Numbered from the stretch's first letter, positions 11,052 through 23,243 are shown. The stretch: DNA of 64,000 nucleotides from Microbacterium sp. nov. GSS16 (GCF_028198145.1 NZ_CP116338.1:2790001-2854000), one strand, 5' to 3'. Notes: a model not told the origin generated them from the letters alone. Made by a program: numbers and translations.

Positions 11052-12689
11052 TTACTCCGCCTTCTTCTTCTCGATGTCGGAGAAGAGCGGAACGGAGTTC
11101 CAGCCGAACTTCACGTTGTCGACGTTCTCGCCGTAGCCGCCGACGACGTTCGAGTACCACAGGGGCATCGCGGGCAGATCCTCGAGGAGGATCTCCTGCG
11201 CCTGCTGGTACAGCTTGTTCGCCGCCTCGGGGTCGGTCTCGGAGACACCCTCCGACAGCAGCTTGTCGAACTCGGGGTTCGAGTAGTCACCGTCGTTGGA
11301 GCCGGCGTTGGTCGCGTACAGCGGTCCGAGGAAGTTGTACAGACCCGGGTAGTCGGCCTGCCATCCGGTGCGGAACGCGGTCTCGATCGTGCGGTCGGTG
11401 ACCTTGGAGCGCAGCTCCTTGAAGGTCGGGTACGGGGCGCCGGAGGCGTCGATGCCGAGCGTGTTCTTGATGGAGTTCACGGTCGCGTCGACCCAGGCCT
11501 GGTGGCCGCCGTCAGCGTTGTACGCGATCTGGAACGAGCCGCTCCACGGGCTGATCTTGTCGGCCTCGGCCCACAGCTCCTTGGCCTTCTCCTCGTTGAA
11601 CTCGAGCACCTCGGCGCCCTTGAGCGTGTCGGTCCAGCCGTCGATGACCGGCGACGTGAAGTCGCTGGCGGGGGTGCGGGTGCCCTGGAAGATCACGTCG
11701 GTGATCTCCTTGCGGTTGATCGCCATCGACAGCGCCTGACGACGCAGCTTGCCCTCTTCGCCGCCGAAGTGCGCGAGGCGCTCGGGGATCGTGAAGGACT
11801 GGAAGATGGCCGCCGGCTGGTTGACCGCGCGGTCGCCGAGGTCGGACTCGTAGTTGCCGAAGGCCGAGTCCGGGATGGCGTCGAGGACGTCGAGCTCGTT
11901 GGCGAGCAGGTCGTTGTACGCGGCGTCCTGCGTGGCGTAGAAGACGATCTCGAGACCGCCGTTGGCAGCCTTCTTCGGGCCGTCGTAGTCGGGATTGGCG
12001 ACGAGGTTGATGCCCACGTCGTGCTTCCAGGCGCCCTCACCGTCGAGCATGTAGGAGCCGTTGCCGATGGGGTTCTCGCCGAAGGCCTCCATGTCCTCGA
12101 ACGCGACGTCCGGGAGCGGATAGTAGGCCGAGTAGCCGAGACGCTGCGCGAAGTCGGCTGCGGGCTTGTTGAGCTTGATCGTGAAGGTGTGGTCGTCGAC
12201 CTGCTTCAGACCGGTCAGCTCGGAGTCCTCGTCGTAGCTGAAGCCCTCGATGTCCTCGAAGAAGTAGCTGGAGAGCTGCTCGTTCGATGCGAGCGCGCCG
12301 TAGTTCCACGCCTTGATGAAGTTATCGGCGGTGACCTCTTCACCGTCGGTGAACTTCAGGCCCTTGCGGAGCTTCACCGTGATGTTCTGCGGGTCGTCGA
12401 CGCTGATGTCCTCGGCGACCTCGTTGAACACGGCGCCGTCGGCCTCGTAGCCGATGAGTCCGGCGAAGATGGCGTCGAGGATCTTGCCGCCGCCGGTCTC
12501 GTTGGTGTTGGTCGGGATCAGCGGGTTCTGGGGTTCAGAGCCGTTGACCTTGATGATCGCAGACGCATCGGCGTTCGACGAGCCCTTGTCTGCGTCGGGC
12601 GAATCGCCGCTGCTTGCGCATCCGGAGAGTGCCAGGGCACTCGCCGCGAGCAGCGCAATGCCCGCGAGGGTGATCTTGTTGTGCTTCAC
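11052..12689 (-). CDS. oppA: Oligopeptide ABC transporter substrate-binding lipoprotein
   Basis: 545 residues from GTG at 12689, preceded by a clear AGGAGG ribosome site eight bases upstream. The lipoprotein signal ends in the lipobox ALSGC (Cys about residue 22). The mature part is an SBP_bac_5 domain (DPQNITVKLRKGLKFTDGEE, then FIKAWNYGALASNEQLSSYF), close to OppA of Gram-positive bacteria. It is anchored on the outer membrane face and delivers peptides to OppBC. An in-frame upstream extension to 12815 was rejected because it would bury the signal peptide and the ribosome site. Confidence 0.94.
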   Translation of the reverse strand: MKHNKITLAGIALLAASALALSGCASSGDSPDADKGSSNADASAIIKVNGSEPQNPLIPTNTNETGGGKILDAIFAGLIGYEADGAVFNEVAEDISVDDPQNITVKLRKGLKFTDGEEVTADNFIKAWNYGALASNEQLSSYFFEDIEGFSYDEDSELTGLKQVDDHTFTIKLNKPAADFAQRLGYSAYYPLPDVAFEDMEAFGENPIGNGSYMLDGEGAWKHDVGINLVANPDYDGPKKAANGGLEIVFYATQDAAYNDLLANELDVLDAIPDSAFGNYESDLGDRAVNQPAAIFQSFTIPERLAHFGGEEGKLRRQALSMAINRKEITDVIFQGTRTPASDFTSPVIDGWTDTLKGAEVLEFNEEKAKELWAEADKISPWSGSFQIAYNADGGHQAWVDATVNSIKNTLGIDASGAPYPTFKELRSKVTDRTIETAFRTGWQADYPGLYNFLGPLYATNAGSNDGDYSNPEFDKLLSEGVSETDPEAANKLYQQAQEILLEDLPAMPLWYSNVVGGYGENVDNVKFGWNSVPLFSDIEKKKAE

Positions 12690-12747
12690 AGTGTCCTCCT
12701 GTGGACCGGGACATGCACGCGCTCGACGTCGAACGCGCTCACATCCG

Positions 12748-12775
12748 ATCCTAAGACCCGACGCGGATGTCACCA
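12748..12775 (-). promoter_or_regulatory. Candidate oppA promoter
   Basis: Reading towards oppA, a TAGGAT -10 box (12753-12748) stands 16 bases after TGGTGA (12775-12770), which resembles a weak actinobacterial -35. Transcription would start about 60 bases before the GTG start. It lies between the gcvP terminator and oppA. It is recognised by eye only. Confidence 0.4.
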
Positions 12776-12808
12776 GCACGCCCGCAGAAGTGTTATGCAC
12801 CCTTAACC

Positions 12809-12844
12809 GAATCACCCCCGCCGCGGTTGCGACGGGGGTGATTC
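12809..12844 (-). terminator. Terminator of the gcv operon
   Basis: Inverted repeat with a perfect 12-base-pair stem (GAATCACCCCCG at 12809-12820, complement at 12833-12844) and a 12-base loop, placed eight bases after the gcvP stop codon. Downstream in the gcvP direction is GTTAAGGGTG, so the T-tract is poor, as usual in high-G+C genomes. It separates gcvTHP from oppA. Confidence 0.75.
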
Positions 12845-12851
12845 ACCGCTA

Positions 12852-15742
<2,891 letters not shown>

Positions 15743-15746
<4 letters not shown>

Positions 15747-16120
15747 GCCTCCGTGTGCGCCACGTAGGCGTCGCGGTCGAGCAGTCCGTCGAGCGCGCCG
15801 TCGGCCACCTCGACCTTGATCAGCCACGCGTCGCCGAAGGGCGCCGAGTTCAGCAGCGCGGGGTCGTCGACGACCGCGTCGTTGATCTCGACGACCGTGC
15901 CGGTGACGGGCGCGTACAGCTCGGAGACCGACTTGGTCGACTCCGCCTCGCCGAACGCATCGCCGCGGGTCAGCTCAGCGCCGACCTCGGGCAGCTCGAC
16001 GAACACGATGTCGCCGAGCGCGTCAGCGGCGAAATCGGTGATCCCGATCGTCGCCGTGGCGCCGTCGAGGGCGACCCACTCGTGCTCTTCGCTGTACTTG
16101 AGGGTGGTGAGATCGGTCAT
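15743..16120 (-). CDS. gcvH: Glycine cleavage system H protein
   Basis: 125-residue lipoyl carrier that shuttles the aminomethyl intermediate between GcvP and GcvT. It starts [20 protein letters not shown]. The lipoyl-lysine is in [19 protein letters not shown] at about residue 64. ATG at 16120 overlaps the gcvT stop by four bases (ATGA). A longer reading frame upstream in the same frame lies inside gcvT and is a shadow. Confidence 0.97.
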
Positions 16121-17289
16121 TTCTTCCTCCGGTAGAAAGGCAGGGCGGTGCGGGTGGCGGGGATCTTCGTCCCCCTGACGTCGAGGAACAGGTCGGCTGC
16201 GTCTTCGGCGTGGATGGGATCGATGTAGGCCATCGCGATCGGGTGGCCGAGCGTGGGGCTGAGGGCGCCGCTGGTGACCTCGCCGACGACGGTGCCGTCT
16301 TCGAGCACGACGGGGTACCCCGCGCGCCCGGCACGACGCCCCTCGGCGGTCAGGCCGACGAGCACGCGCGCACCAGCGGGCGGCTCGACCGCGTCCTTGC
16401 CGACGAAGCGCTCCTTGTCGGCGACGACGACGCGTCCGAGGCCCGCCTGCGCGGGTCTGATCTCGCGGGAGAGCTCGTGGCCGTAGAGCGGCATGCCCGC
16501 CTCCAGGCGCAGGGTGTCGCGTGCGGCGAGACCGGCGGGCACGAGACCGTGCGATTCGCCCGCCGCGAGCACGGCATCCCAGAGCTCTGCGGCGTCTGCG
16601 GCCGAGACGAGCAGCTCGAAGCCGTCCTCCCCGGTGTACCCGGTGCGCGCCAGCAGAAGCGGTTTGCCGGCGAAGGTCGCGCTCGCCCACGAGTAGTACT
16701 TCTGCTCCGCCCACGGGACGCTGAGCTCGTCGATGCCGGCGACCTCGGTGAGGATCCGCTCGGACGCCGGCCCCTGCACGGCGATCAGCGCGAACTCGTC
16801 GGAGACGTCCTCGACCGTGACGGCGTGCCCTCCGGCGACGAACGCGAACGAGCCGTCCTCGCCGACGGCATCAGCGGTCGCGGCGAATTCGGCGGGACGG
16901 ATCCGCGCCTCCAGCGCCTCGCGCACGGCATCCCTGTTGCCGGCGTTCGAGATGATGAGGAAGCGCTGATCGCCCATCCGGTAGACGATGACGTCATCGA
17001 TGATGCCGCCGTCCTCCGCCAGCAGCAGCGAGTACTTCGCCTTGCCGACGGCCATGGCCGAGAGGCGGCCGGCCAGGCAGTAGTCGAGGTAGGCGGCGGC
17101 AGCGGGACCGTCGACGAGGAACTCGGCCATGTGCGAGATGTCGAAGACGCCGACGGCCTCGCGCACCGCGCGATGCTCGGCGAGGTCGGAGGTGTAGCGG
17201 ACGGGCATCTGCCAGCCGCCGAAGTCTGTGAAGGATGCGCCGAGCGCCTCATGGCGTTCGCGCAGCGGGGTATAGCGGGGTTCGGTCAT
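16117..17289 (-). CDS. gcvT: Aminomethyltransferase, glycine cleavage T protein
   Basis: 390 residues. It transfers the methylene carbon from the H-protein intermediate to tetrahydrofolate and releases ammonia. Typical motifs are [10 protein letters not shown] near residue 22, then [12 protein letters not shown] and [20 protein letters not shown] (about residues 85-105), and [12 protein letters not shown]. It is first in the gcvTHP operon. Its start is preceded by GGGAGAAC, so the riboswitch may act near this ribosome site or by termination in the leader. Confidence 0.97.
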   Translation of the reverse strand: MTEPRYTPLRERHEALGASFTDFGGWQMPVRYTSDLAEHRAVREAVGVFDISHMAEFLVDGPAAAAYLDYCLAGRLSAMAVGKAKYSLLLAEDGGIIDDVIVYRMGDQRFLIISNAGNRDAVREALEARIRPAEFAATADAVGEDGSFAFVAGGHAVTVEDVSDEFALIAVQGPASERILTEVAGIDELSVPWAEQKYYSWASATFAGKPLLLARTGYTGEDGFELLVSAADAAELWDAVLAAGESHGLVPAGLAARDTLRLEAGMPLYGHELSREIRPAQAGLGRVVVADKERFVGKDAVEPPAGARVLVGLTAEGRRAGRAGYPVVLEDGTVVGEVTSGALSPTLGHPIAMAYIDPIHAEDAADLFLDVRGTKIPATRTALPFYRRKK

Positions 17290-17342
17290 GGAGTTCTCCC
17301 GGTCAGGATCGGGCAGGACGACGTCGTCGGCATCCTCGGAAC

Positions 17343-17541
17343 TCCCCCTCTGTCATCGGGCCTGAGAGCTTCGCCTTCGCCACCGGCTCGAAGAGCTGAT
17401 GGACGAGGGCTTTCACCGTCGGCGGATGCGTGAGCATCTCTTTTCAGAGCGGCCGGACCTGGGCGGTAGGGGTACCTGAGAGATTGGCGGGGAGGCTTGC
17501 TCCTTCGGTGCCCGATCGCGTTCACCGGGCTCTCCCGCACG
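17343..17541 (-). ncRNA. Tandem glycine riboswitch
   Basis: The 300-base leader of gcvT contains two glycine aptamers in tandem. Aptamer 1 (about 17467-17541) shows GCGGGAGAGCCCGGTGAAC, GCACCGAAGGAGCAAGCC and AATCTCTCAGGTACC. Aptamer 2 (about 17343-17452) shows CTCTGAAAAGAGATGC, GGTGGCGAAGGCGAAG, CTCTCAGG and a closing ACAGAGGGGGAG. These are the conserved glycine riboswitch segments (GGAGAG..., GCCGAAGG-like, CTCTCAGG). Glycine binding normally turns gcv expression on. The expression platform was not resolved. Confidence 0.95.
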
Positions 17542-17597
17542 GGTCATGCGGCCTGTGTTCGATTAGGTCTCTCAGCATACCGTCTAGGCTCGTCGAT

Positions 17598-18263
17598 GTG
17601 AGTGGCACGACCGGCGACACAGACGCGATCGGCGTCGCCGTGTCGACCGTCATCTTCTCGCTGCGCACCTGGGACGAAGGCGACCGGCTCATGCTGCCGC
17701 TCGTGCGGCGCACGCGCGAGCCGCATCTCGGGTCGTGGGCGCTGCCCGGCGGGTGGCTGGATCCGAGGGAGGATCTGGATGCCGCGGCATCCCGCACCCT
17801 CGCCGAGACGACCGCCCTGCAGCCGAGCTATCTCGAGCAGCTGTACACGTTCGGCGACGTCGGCCGCTCCCCCTCGCGCACCATCTCGATCGTCTACTGG
17901 GCACTGCTGCGCTCCGACCTCGTCGACGCGCAGCGCGCCCGGGCGGGGGCGCCGGAGAACGTCGAGTGGTTCGACGTCGACGCTCTGCCGGCGCTCGCCT
18001 TCGACCACAACCGCATCGCGGAGTACGCGCTGTGGCGTCTGCGCAACAAGGTCGCCTACAGTCGCATCGCCGCGGGCCTGCTTCCCGACGAGTTCACCCT
18101 CACCGAGCTGCGCGAGGTCTACGAGGCCGTGCTCGGACAGCGCCTGGACCCGTCGAACTTCCGCCGTCTGCTCGAGGGGTCGGACGAGCTCGTGCCGACC
18201 GAATCCTTCCGCACCGGCAAGCACCGCCCCGCCCGCCTGTACCGCTACGTCGCGCACGCCTGA
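17598..18263 (+). CDS. nrtR: NrtR-type Nudix-related transcriptional regulator of NAD synthesis
   Basis: 221 residues from GTG at 17598. Residues about 12-150 form a Nudix fold with GGWLDPREDLDAAASRTLAE; the catalytic consensus REUXEE reads RTLAET here, so two metal-binding glutamates are lost and hydrolysis is unlikely. Residues about 155-221 form the winged helix typical of NrtR (FTLTELREVYEAVLGQRLDP, then NFRRLLEG and TGKHRPARLYRY). NrtR represses NAD genes and is released by ADP-ribose-type ligands. It lies directly upstream of nadABC in the same direction, supporting local control. Confidence 0.88.
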   Translation: MSGTTGDTDAIGVAVSTVIFSLRTWDEGDRLMLPLVRRTREPHLGSWALPGGWLDPREDLDAAASRTLAETTALQPSYLEQLYTFGDVGRSPSRTISIVYWALLRSDLVDAQRARAGAPENVEWFDVDALPALAFDHNRIAEYALWRLRNKVAYSRIAAGLLPDEFTLTELREVYEAVLGQRLDPSNFRRLLEGSDELVPTESFRTGKHRPARLYRYVAHA

Positions 18264-18277
18264 GCAGGGCCTCGTCG

Positions 18278-18337
18278 ACGACGCGTCGTCATCTGATTGC
18301 ACTTGTGGTCAGATCGACCTAATCTGTTCGCAGACAG
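18278..18337. promoter_or_regulatory. nadA control region with candidate NrtR operators
   Basis: The 106 bases between nrtR and nadA hold three symmetric elements: the perfect palindrome GACGACGCGTCGTC (18278-18291), GGTC-AGATC-GACC (18307-18319) and CTGT-TCGCAG-ACAG (18324-18337). The middle one has the GTC-N5-GAC core spacing I recall for NrtR sites. Its outer half ATTAGGTC (18323-18316, minus strand) recurs exactly at 17562-17569 upstream of nrtR. The nadA promoter should lie here. Confidence 0.45.
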
Positions 18338-18369
18338 TAAATGTCATAGCGACCAGAAGGCGGTCCCGC

Positions 18370-19668
18370 ATGTCCCCCCTCCCCGCGCTCGACCCGTCCG
18401 TCGACCACGCACTGCAGGCGATCGTCTCAGGCGCCTCGCTCGATCCGACCTGCAGCACGGATCTCGCCGCCGGCCCCTGGGACTTCGACTCCCGCCCCGG
18501 GTACGGTCCGGGTTCGTCGATGGGAGACGTCATCCCGGTCGGAGCCCCGCGTCAGGGTGAGCTGCCAGCCGCCTACCGCGAAGCCGGCGAAAAGGAGCTC
18601 GACGGCCGCATCCGCGCGGCGAAGCACGCCCTCGGCGATCGCGTCGTGGTGCTCGGCCACTTCTACCAGCGCGAGGAGGTCGTGCGGCACGCCGACTACG
18701 TGGGCGACTCGTTCCAGCTCGCGAACGCCGCGCTCGAGCATCCGGATGCCGAGGCGATCGTCTTCTGCGGGGTGCACTTCATGGCCGAGACCGCCGACCT
18801 GCTCTCCGGCCCCGACCAGGCGGTGATCCTGCCCAATCTCGCAGCCGGCTGCTCGATGGCCGACATGGCCGACATCGATCAGGTCGAGGACTGCTGGGAG
18901 CAGCTCGCCGACGTGCTGGGCCCGCTCGATCAGCCGGATGCCGAGGGACTGCTGCCCGTGATCCCGGTGACGTACATGAACTCCTCCGCTGCCATCAAGG
19001 GATTCGTCGGCAGGCACGGCGGCATCGTGTGCACCTCGTCGAACGCCGCGACGGTGCTGGAGTGGGCGTTCGCCCGCGGGCGGCGCGTGCTCTTCTTCCC
19101 CGATCAGCATCTCGGGCGCAACACCGCGAAGGCGATGGGGGTGCCGTTGGAGCGGATGCCGATGTGGAACCCCCGCCGGCCTCTGGGCGGATCCAGCGCC
19201 GACGAGCTGCGCGACGGTCGAGTCATGCTCTGGCACGGCTTCTGCTCGGTGCACCGCCGGTTCACCGTCGACCAGATCGATCGGGCGCGCGCCGAGCATC
19301 CCGACGTTCGCGTCATCGTGCATCCGGAATGCCCGGTCGAGGTCGTCGACGCCGCAGATGAGGCGGGATCGACCGACTACATCCGCAAGGCGATCGCCGG
19401 TGCGAGCGAGCCGACGACCTTCGCGATCGGCACCGAGATCAACCTCGTGCGGCGCCTTGCGGCCCAGCATCCGCAGCACGAGATCTTCTGTCTCGACCCG
19501 GTCGTCTGCCCTTGCTCGACGATGTACCGCATCCACCCCGGCTACCTCGCCTGGGTGCTGGAGGAGCTCGTGGCCGGACGGGTGCAGAACCGCATCCGCG
19601 TGGCCGACGACGTCGCCGAGCCCGCCAGGGTTGCGCTCGAGCGGATGCTGGCGGCGCGACCGCGATGA
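18370..19668 (+). CDS. nadA: Quinolinate synthase A
   Basis: [4Fe-4S] enzyme that condenses iminoaspartate from NadB with dihydroxyacetone phosphate to give quinolinate. 432 residues from ATG at 18370; upstream frame continuity into nrtR is a shadow. Three conserved cluster cysteines are visible: IVFCGVHFMAETA (about residue 137), VHPECPVEV and DPVVCPCSTMYR (C-terminal). The GHFYQREEV and NLAAGCSMADMAD motifs are family signatures. It is first in nadA-nadB-nadC-nifS, with ATGA overlap to nadB. Confidence 0.97.
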   Translation: MSPLPALDPSVDHALQAIVSGASLDPTCSTDLAAGPWDFDSRPGYGPGSSMGDVIPVGAPRQGELPAAYREAGEKELDGRIRAAKHALGDRVVVLGHFYQREEVVRHADYVGDSFQLANAALEHPDAEAIVFCGVHFMAETADLLSGPDQAVILPNLAAGCSMADMADIDQVEDCWEQLADVLGPLDQPDAEGLLPVIPVTYMNSSAAIKGFVGRHGGIVCTSSNAATVLEWAFARGRRVLFFPDQHLGRNTAKAMGVPLERMPMWNPRRPLGGSSADELRDGRVMLWHGFCSVHRRFTVDQIDRARAEHPDVRVIVHPECPVEVVDAADEAGSTDYIRKAIAGASEPTTFAIGTEINLVRRLAAQHPQHEIFCLDPVVCPCSTMYRIHPGYLAWVLEELVAGRVQNRIRVADDVAEPARVALERMLAARPR

Positions 19669-21167
19669 ACGTGATCGTGATCGGCGGCGGCATCGCGGGT
19701 CTCACCGCCGCCCTGCGGGCCGACGCGCTGGGTCACCGCGTGACCCTGCTGGTCAAGGGCGCGCTCGGTGACGGCTGCACCGCGCGAGCGCAGGGCGGGA
19801 TCGCCGGGGCGTACGGACCCGGCGACTCCCCCGCGCTGCACGCGCTGGACACGCTGCAGGCCGGCGACGGCCACGGCGACGCCCTCGCGATCACCGCGCT
19901 GGTCGACGGCGCCGCAGCCGCGATCGACGAGCTGATCGCCGCCGGCGTGGCCTTCGACCGCTTCGCGGACGGACTGCTCGCGCGCGGCCTCGAAGCCGCG
20001 CACAGCCGGCCGAGGATCGCGCACGCCGGCGGTGACGCCACGGGCGCTGCGATCTCGGCGGCCCTGGTGCGCCGACTGCGGGCGTCCTCGGTCGAGGTGC
20101 GCGAGGGGGCCTTCGTCGCAGACCTGCTCATCGTCAGAGGCCGGGTGCGCGGCGTCCGGTCGCTCGACGGCGTCGAGACGCACGCCGACGGCGTGATCCT
20201 GGCGACTGGCGGCGCCGGCCAGCTGTACGCGCACACCACCAACCCTCCCGGCGTCACGGGCGACGGGATCGCCCTCGCGCTGCGAGCGGGCGCTGCGGTC
20301 GCCGATCTCGAGTTCGTGCAGTTCCATCCGACCGTTCTCGCCGGCGGCGCGCCGTTCCTCATCTCCGAGGCGGTCCGCGGGGCGGGCGCCGTGCTACGAG
20401 ATGCCGGCGGGCACCGTTTCATGCTCGACGAGCACCCGGATGCGGAGCTCGCCCCACGAGACGTCGTGGCACGGGCAGTCGCCCGTCGCGCCGCAGCACA
20501 GGCGGGGCCGGTGATGCTGGATGCCACGGCGCTCGGCGCCGAGACCCTGGCCGAGCGATTCCCCACCATCGGCGCCGAACTGCGACGTCGCGGGATCGAC
20601 TGGTCGCGACGACCCGTGCCGGTGACCCCCGCTGCGCACTACCTGATGGGCGGGGTCGCCACAGACATCGACGGCCGCACGACTCTGCCCGGCCTGTGGG
20701 CTGTCGGCGAGACCGCATGCACCGGCGTGCACGGCGCGAACCGACTGGCATCCAACTCCCTCCTGGAGGGCGCCGTCTTCGGCGCTCGCGCAGCCGAATC
20801 CCTGACCCGCCATCCGCTCCGGTATGAGTTCGTGCCACCTGAGACCCCCGAGGGCGACGCGAACTCATCCGGGCGGGAGCAGCGGGTGGTCGTGGGCAGC
20901 GGCGGACAGGACGCGGACATCGTCGAGCGGAGGACCCTGCAGCAGCTGATGTGGGAGCAGGTCGGACTGATGCGCACCGAGGAGGGCCTGCGCGATGCGG
21001 TCGCCCGCCTGCACGCGTGGTCGCCGCCATCGGCGACGTCGCCGACGGCCCAGGAGGACGCCGATCTGCTCACCGTGGCGCGAGCCGTGGCATCCGCCGC
21101 TCTCGCCCGCACCCGCTCGCTCGGCGCCCACTTCATCGTCTCCCCCGCCCTGATCGGAGCCGCATGA
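19665..21167 (+). CDS. nadB: L-aspartate oxidase
   Basis: FAD enzyme oxidising L-aspartate to iminoaspartate, the first step of de novo NAD synthesis. 500 residues. FAD-binding VIVIGGGIAGLTAALRADAL is at the N terminus. Fumarate-reductase-like motifs include GGIAGAYGPGD, LEFVQFHPTVL and EAVRGAGAVLRD, and the late signature HYLMGGVATDIDGRT precedes GVHGANRLASNSLLEG. ATG overlaps the nadA stop by four bases and its stop overlaps nadC by four, so NadA, NadB and NadC are translationally coupled. Confidence 0.97.
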   Translation: MNVIVIGGGIAGLTAALRADALGHRVTLLVKGALGDGCTARAQGGIAGAYGPGDSPALHALDTLQAGDGHGDALAITALVDGAAAAIDELIAAGVAFDRFADGLLARGLEAAHSRPRIAHAGGDATGAAISAALVRRLRASSVEVREGAFVADLLIVRGRVRGVRSLDGVETHADGVILATGGAGQLYAHTTNPPGVTGDGIALALRAGAAVADLEFVQFHPTVLAGGAPFLISEAVRGAGAVLRDAGGHRFMLDEHPDAELAPRDVVARAVARRAAAQAGPVMLDATALGAETLAERFPTIGAELRRRGIDWSRRPVPVTPAAHYLMGGVATDIDGRTTLPGLWAVGETACTGVHGANRLASNSLLEGAVFGARAAESLTRHPLRYEFVPPETPEGDANSSGREQRVVVGSGGQDADIVERRTLQQLMWEQVGLMRTEEGLRDAVARLHAWSPPSATSPTAQEDADLLTVARAVASAALARTRSLGAHFIVSPALIGAA

Positions 21168-22015
21168 TCACCCCGGCAACCCTGCGTCGTACCGTGTCGG
21201 CGGCTCTGGAGGAGGATGCCCCGTGGGGCGATCTCACCAGCACCGCGCTGCTGCCCGCCTCCGCCCGCGCGACGGCGGATCTCGTCGCCCGCGAGCCCGG
21301 CGTCTTCAGCGGCGGCGAGGTGTTCACGGCGGCCTTCACGCTCACCGACGCCGACGCGGTGGTCGACCTCCACGTCGCCGACGGCGACCGCTTCGCGACG
21401 GGTGATGTGCTCGCGTCGGTGAGCGGCGCCGCACGCGCCCTGCTGACGGCCGAGCGGGTCGCGCTGAACTTCACGCAGCGGATGAGCGGCATCGCTACGC
21501 TCACGGCTGCCTACGTCGACGCGGTCGACGGCACAGGTGTGCGCATCGCCGACACCCGCAAGACGACGCCTGGGCTGCGCGAGTTCGAACGCCATGCGGT
21601 CGTCTCGGGCGGCGGCAGCAATCACCGGCGCACGCTGTCGGACGCCGTGATGGCGAAGGACAACCACCTCGCCGTGCTGCGTCAGAGCGGGCGGGATCTC
21701 GCCACGGCGCTGCGTGAGGCGCTCGGCCGCCTGCCGCACACCACGCACGTCGTGGTGGAGGTCGACCGGCTCGATCAGATCCCGGCTGTGCTCAAGGGCG
21801 GCGCGCACACCGTGCTGCTCGACAATTTCAGCCTCGCCGATCTTCGGGCGGCCGTCGCCCTGATCGGCGGCCGGGCGACAGCGGAGGCGTCCGGCGGTGT
21901 GAACCTCGACACCGTGCGGCGCATCGCCGAGACCGGCGTGCAGGTGATCTCGGTCGGTGCACTCACCCATTCCGCGCGGGCGCTGGATCTCGGGCTCGAT
22001 CTGCGGGTCGGCTGA
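21164..22015 (+). CDS. nadC: Nicotinate-nucleotide pyrophosphorylase (carboxylating)
   Basis: Converts quinolinate and PRPP to nicotinate mononucleotide with loss of CO2. 283 residues, normal length. The PRPP/quinolinate-binding residues are in IADTRKTTPGLREFERHAV and SGGGSNHRRTLSDAVMAKDN (about residues 125-165), and the C-terminal barrel has EASGGVNLDTVRRIAETGV. It overlaps nadB by four bases. One base separates its stop from the cysteine desulfurase start. Confidence 0.97.
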   Translation: MITPATLRRTVSAALEEDAPWGDLTSTALLPASARATADLVAREPGVFSGGEVFTAAFTLTDADAVVDLHVADGDRFATGDVLASVSGAARALLTAERVALNFTQRMSGIATLTAAYVDAVDGTGVRIADTRKTTPGLREFERHAVVSGGGSNHRRTLSDAVMAKDNHLAVLRQSGRDLATALREALGRLPHTTHVVVEVDRLDQIPAVLKGGAHTVLLDNFSLADLRAAVALIGGRATAEASGGVNLDTVRRIAETGVQVISVGALTHSARALDLGLDLRVG

Positions 22016-22016
22016 C

Positions 22017-23162
22017 ATGCTCTACCTCGACCACGCCGCCACATCCCCGGTGCGACCCGAGGTGCTCGAGGCGATGCAGCCCTATCTCACCGGCGCGTAC
22101 GGCAACCCGTCGAGCCACCACTCGGTGGGTGAGGCGGCCGCGCGGGCGCTTGAGTGGGCGCGCGGGCGGGTCGCCGCGGCGCTGGGCAGACGAGCGAGCG
22201 AGGTCATCTTCACCTCCGGAGGCACCGAGGCGAACAATCTCGCTGTGAAAGGCGTCGTGCTCGGCTCGGCTCACGAGCCGCCCGCGCGACGACGACTGAT
22301 CACCACCCCGATCGAGCACGCGTCGATCCTGCAGTCGGCCGAGTATCTGCGGCGGCTGCACGACGTCGAGGTGACGCTGCTGCCCGTCGACGCGCACGGA
22401 GTCGTGGCGGTCGACGATCTGCGGGCGGCGCTGGACAGGGGCGACACAGCCCTGGTGAGCGTCGGCCATGCGAACAACGAGATCGGCACCATGCAGGACG
22501 CCGCCGCGCTGATCTCTGCAGCGGGCGAGCACGACGTGCCCGTGCACCTCGACGCGGTGCAGACAGCCGGGTGGGTGGACCTGCGCGACCTCGGCGCTGA
22601 CTGCATCTCGATCGCAGGCCACAAGCTCGGCGCCCCGAAGGGCGTCGGCGCCGTCGCCGTGCGCGCGCGTGTGCCCCTCGAGCCGCTGCTGCACGGCGGA
22701 GGTCAGGAGCGAGGGCGGCGCAGCGGAACAGAGAACGTCGCCGGCGCGGTCGCGCTGGCGGTTGCCCTCGACCTCGCCGAGGCCGAGCGGGCGCGCAGCA
22801 CCGCGGCCGTGGCCGCGCAGACCACGGAGTTCATCGCCGCGGTTCGCTCTGCCGTGCCGCAGGCCGCGCTGACCGGCTGCGCACGACACCGCCTGCCGAA
22901 TCTCGCGAGCTTCACGTTCGCCGGCACGAGCGGCGAAGCCGTGCTTCTCGAGCTCGAGCGTCGCGGTGTGGTCTCATCCAGCGGGTCGGCCTGCGCCGCA
23001 GGCAGTGACGAACCCTCCCCCGTTCTTCTGGCGATCGGCATCCCGGCGACCGTCGCCCAGACCTCTGTGCGCTTCACCTTCCCCCGCGCGCCCCTGCCGG
23101 CAGGTTCCGCCCGGCGTCTCGCACAGCTGGTCGCCGCCGCTGTCGCCGCGGTCTCATCCTGA
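22017..23162 (+). CDS. Cysteine desulfurase (NifS/IscS family) linked to NAD synthesis
   Basis: 381-residue PLP enzyme that moves sulfur from cysteine to a protein persulfide. It begins MLYLDHAATSPVRPEVLEAM. The PLP lysine is in SIAGHKLGAPKGVG (about residue 203), and the catalytic cysteine is in SSSGSACAAGSDEPS (about residue 325). The position right after nadC suggests it supplies sulfur for the NadA [4Fe-4S] cluster, a pairing known from other bacteria where a nifS-like gene sits with nad genes. It is not the suf-operon desulfurase by context. Confidence 0.93.
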   Translation: MLYLDHAATSPVRPEVLEAMQPYLTGAYGNPSSHHSVGEAAARALEWARGRVAAALGRRASEVIFTSGGTEANNLAVKGVVLGSAHEPPARRRLITTPIEHASILQSAEYLRRLHDVEVTLLPVDAHGVVAVDDLRAALDRGDTALVSVGHANNEIGTMQDAAALISAAGEHDVPVHLDAVQTAGWVDLRDLGADCISIAGHKLGAPKGVGAVAVRARVPLEPLLHGGGQERGRRSGTENVAGAVALAVALDLAEAERARSTAAVAAQTTEFIAAVRSAVPQAALTGCARHRLPNLASFTFAGTSGEAVLLELERRGVVSSSGSACAAGSDEPSPVLLAIGIPATVAQTSVRFTFPRAPLPAGSARRLAQLVAAAVAAVSS

Positions 23163-23243
23163 TCAGTTAGGCGAATCCGCGGACGACAGGTGACGAACGA
23201 GCCGGCAGTCATCGGGGCATCTGCCGAACCGTAGACTCAGCCT

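Noticed and set aside
10284..12806. 840-codon plus-strand frame opposite oppB and oppA
   Set aside because: Antisense shadow typical of high-G+C DNA, with low-complexity Arg/Glu/Val-rich content and no domain; the minus-strand opp genes are clear.
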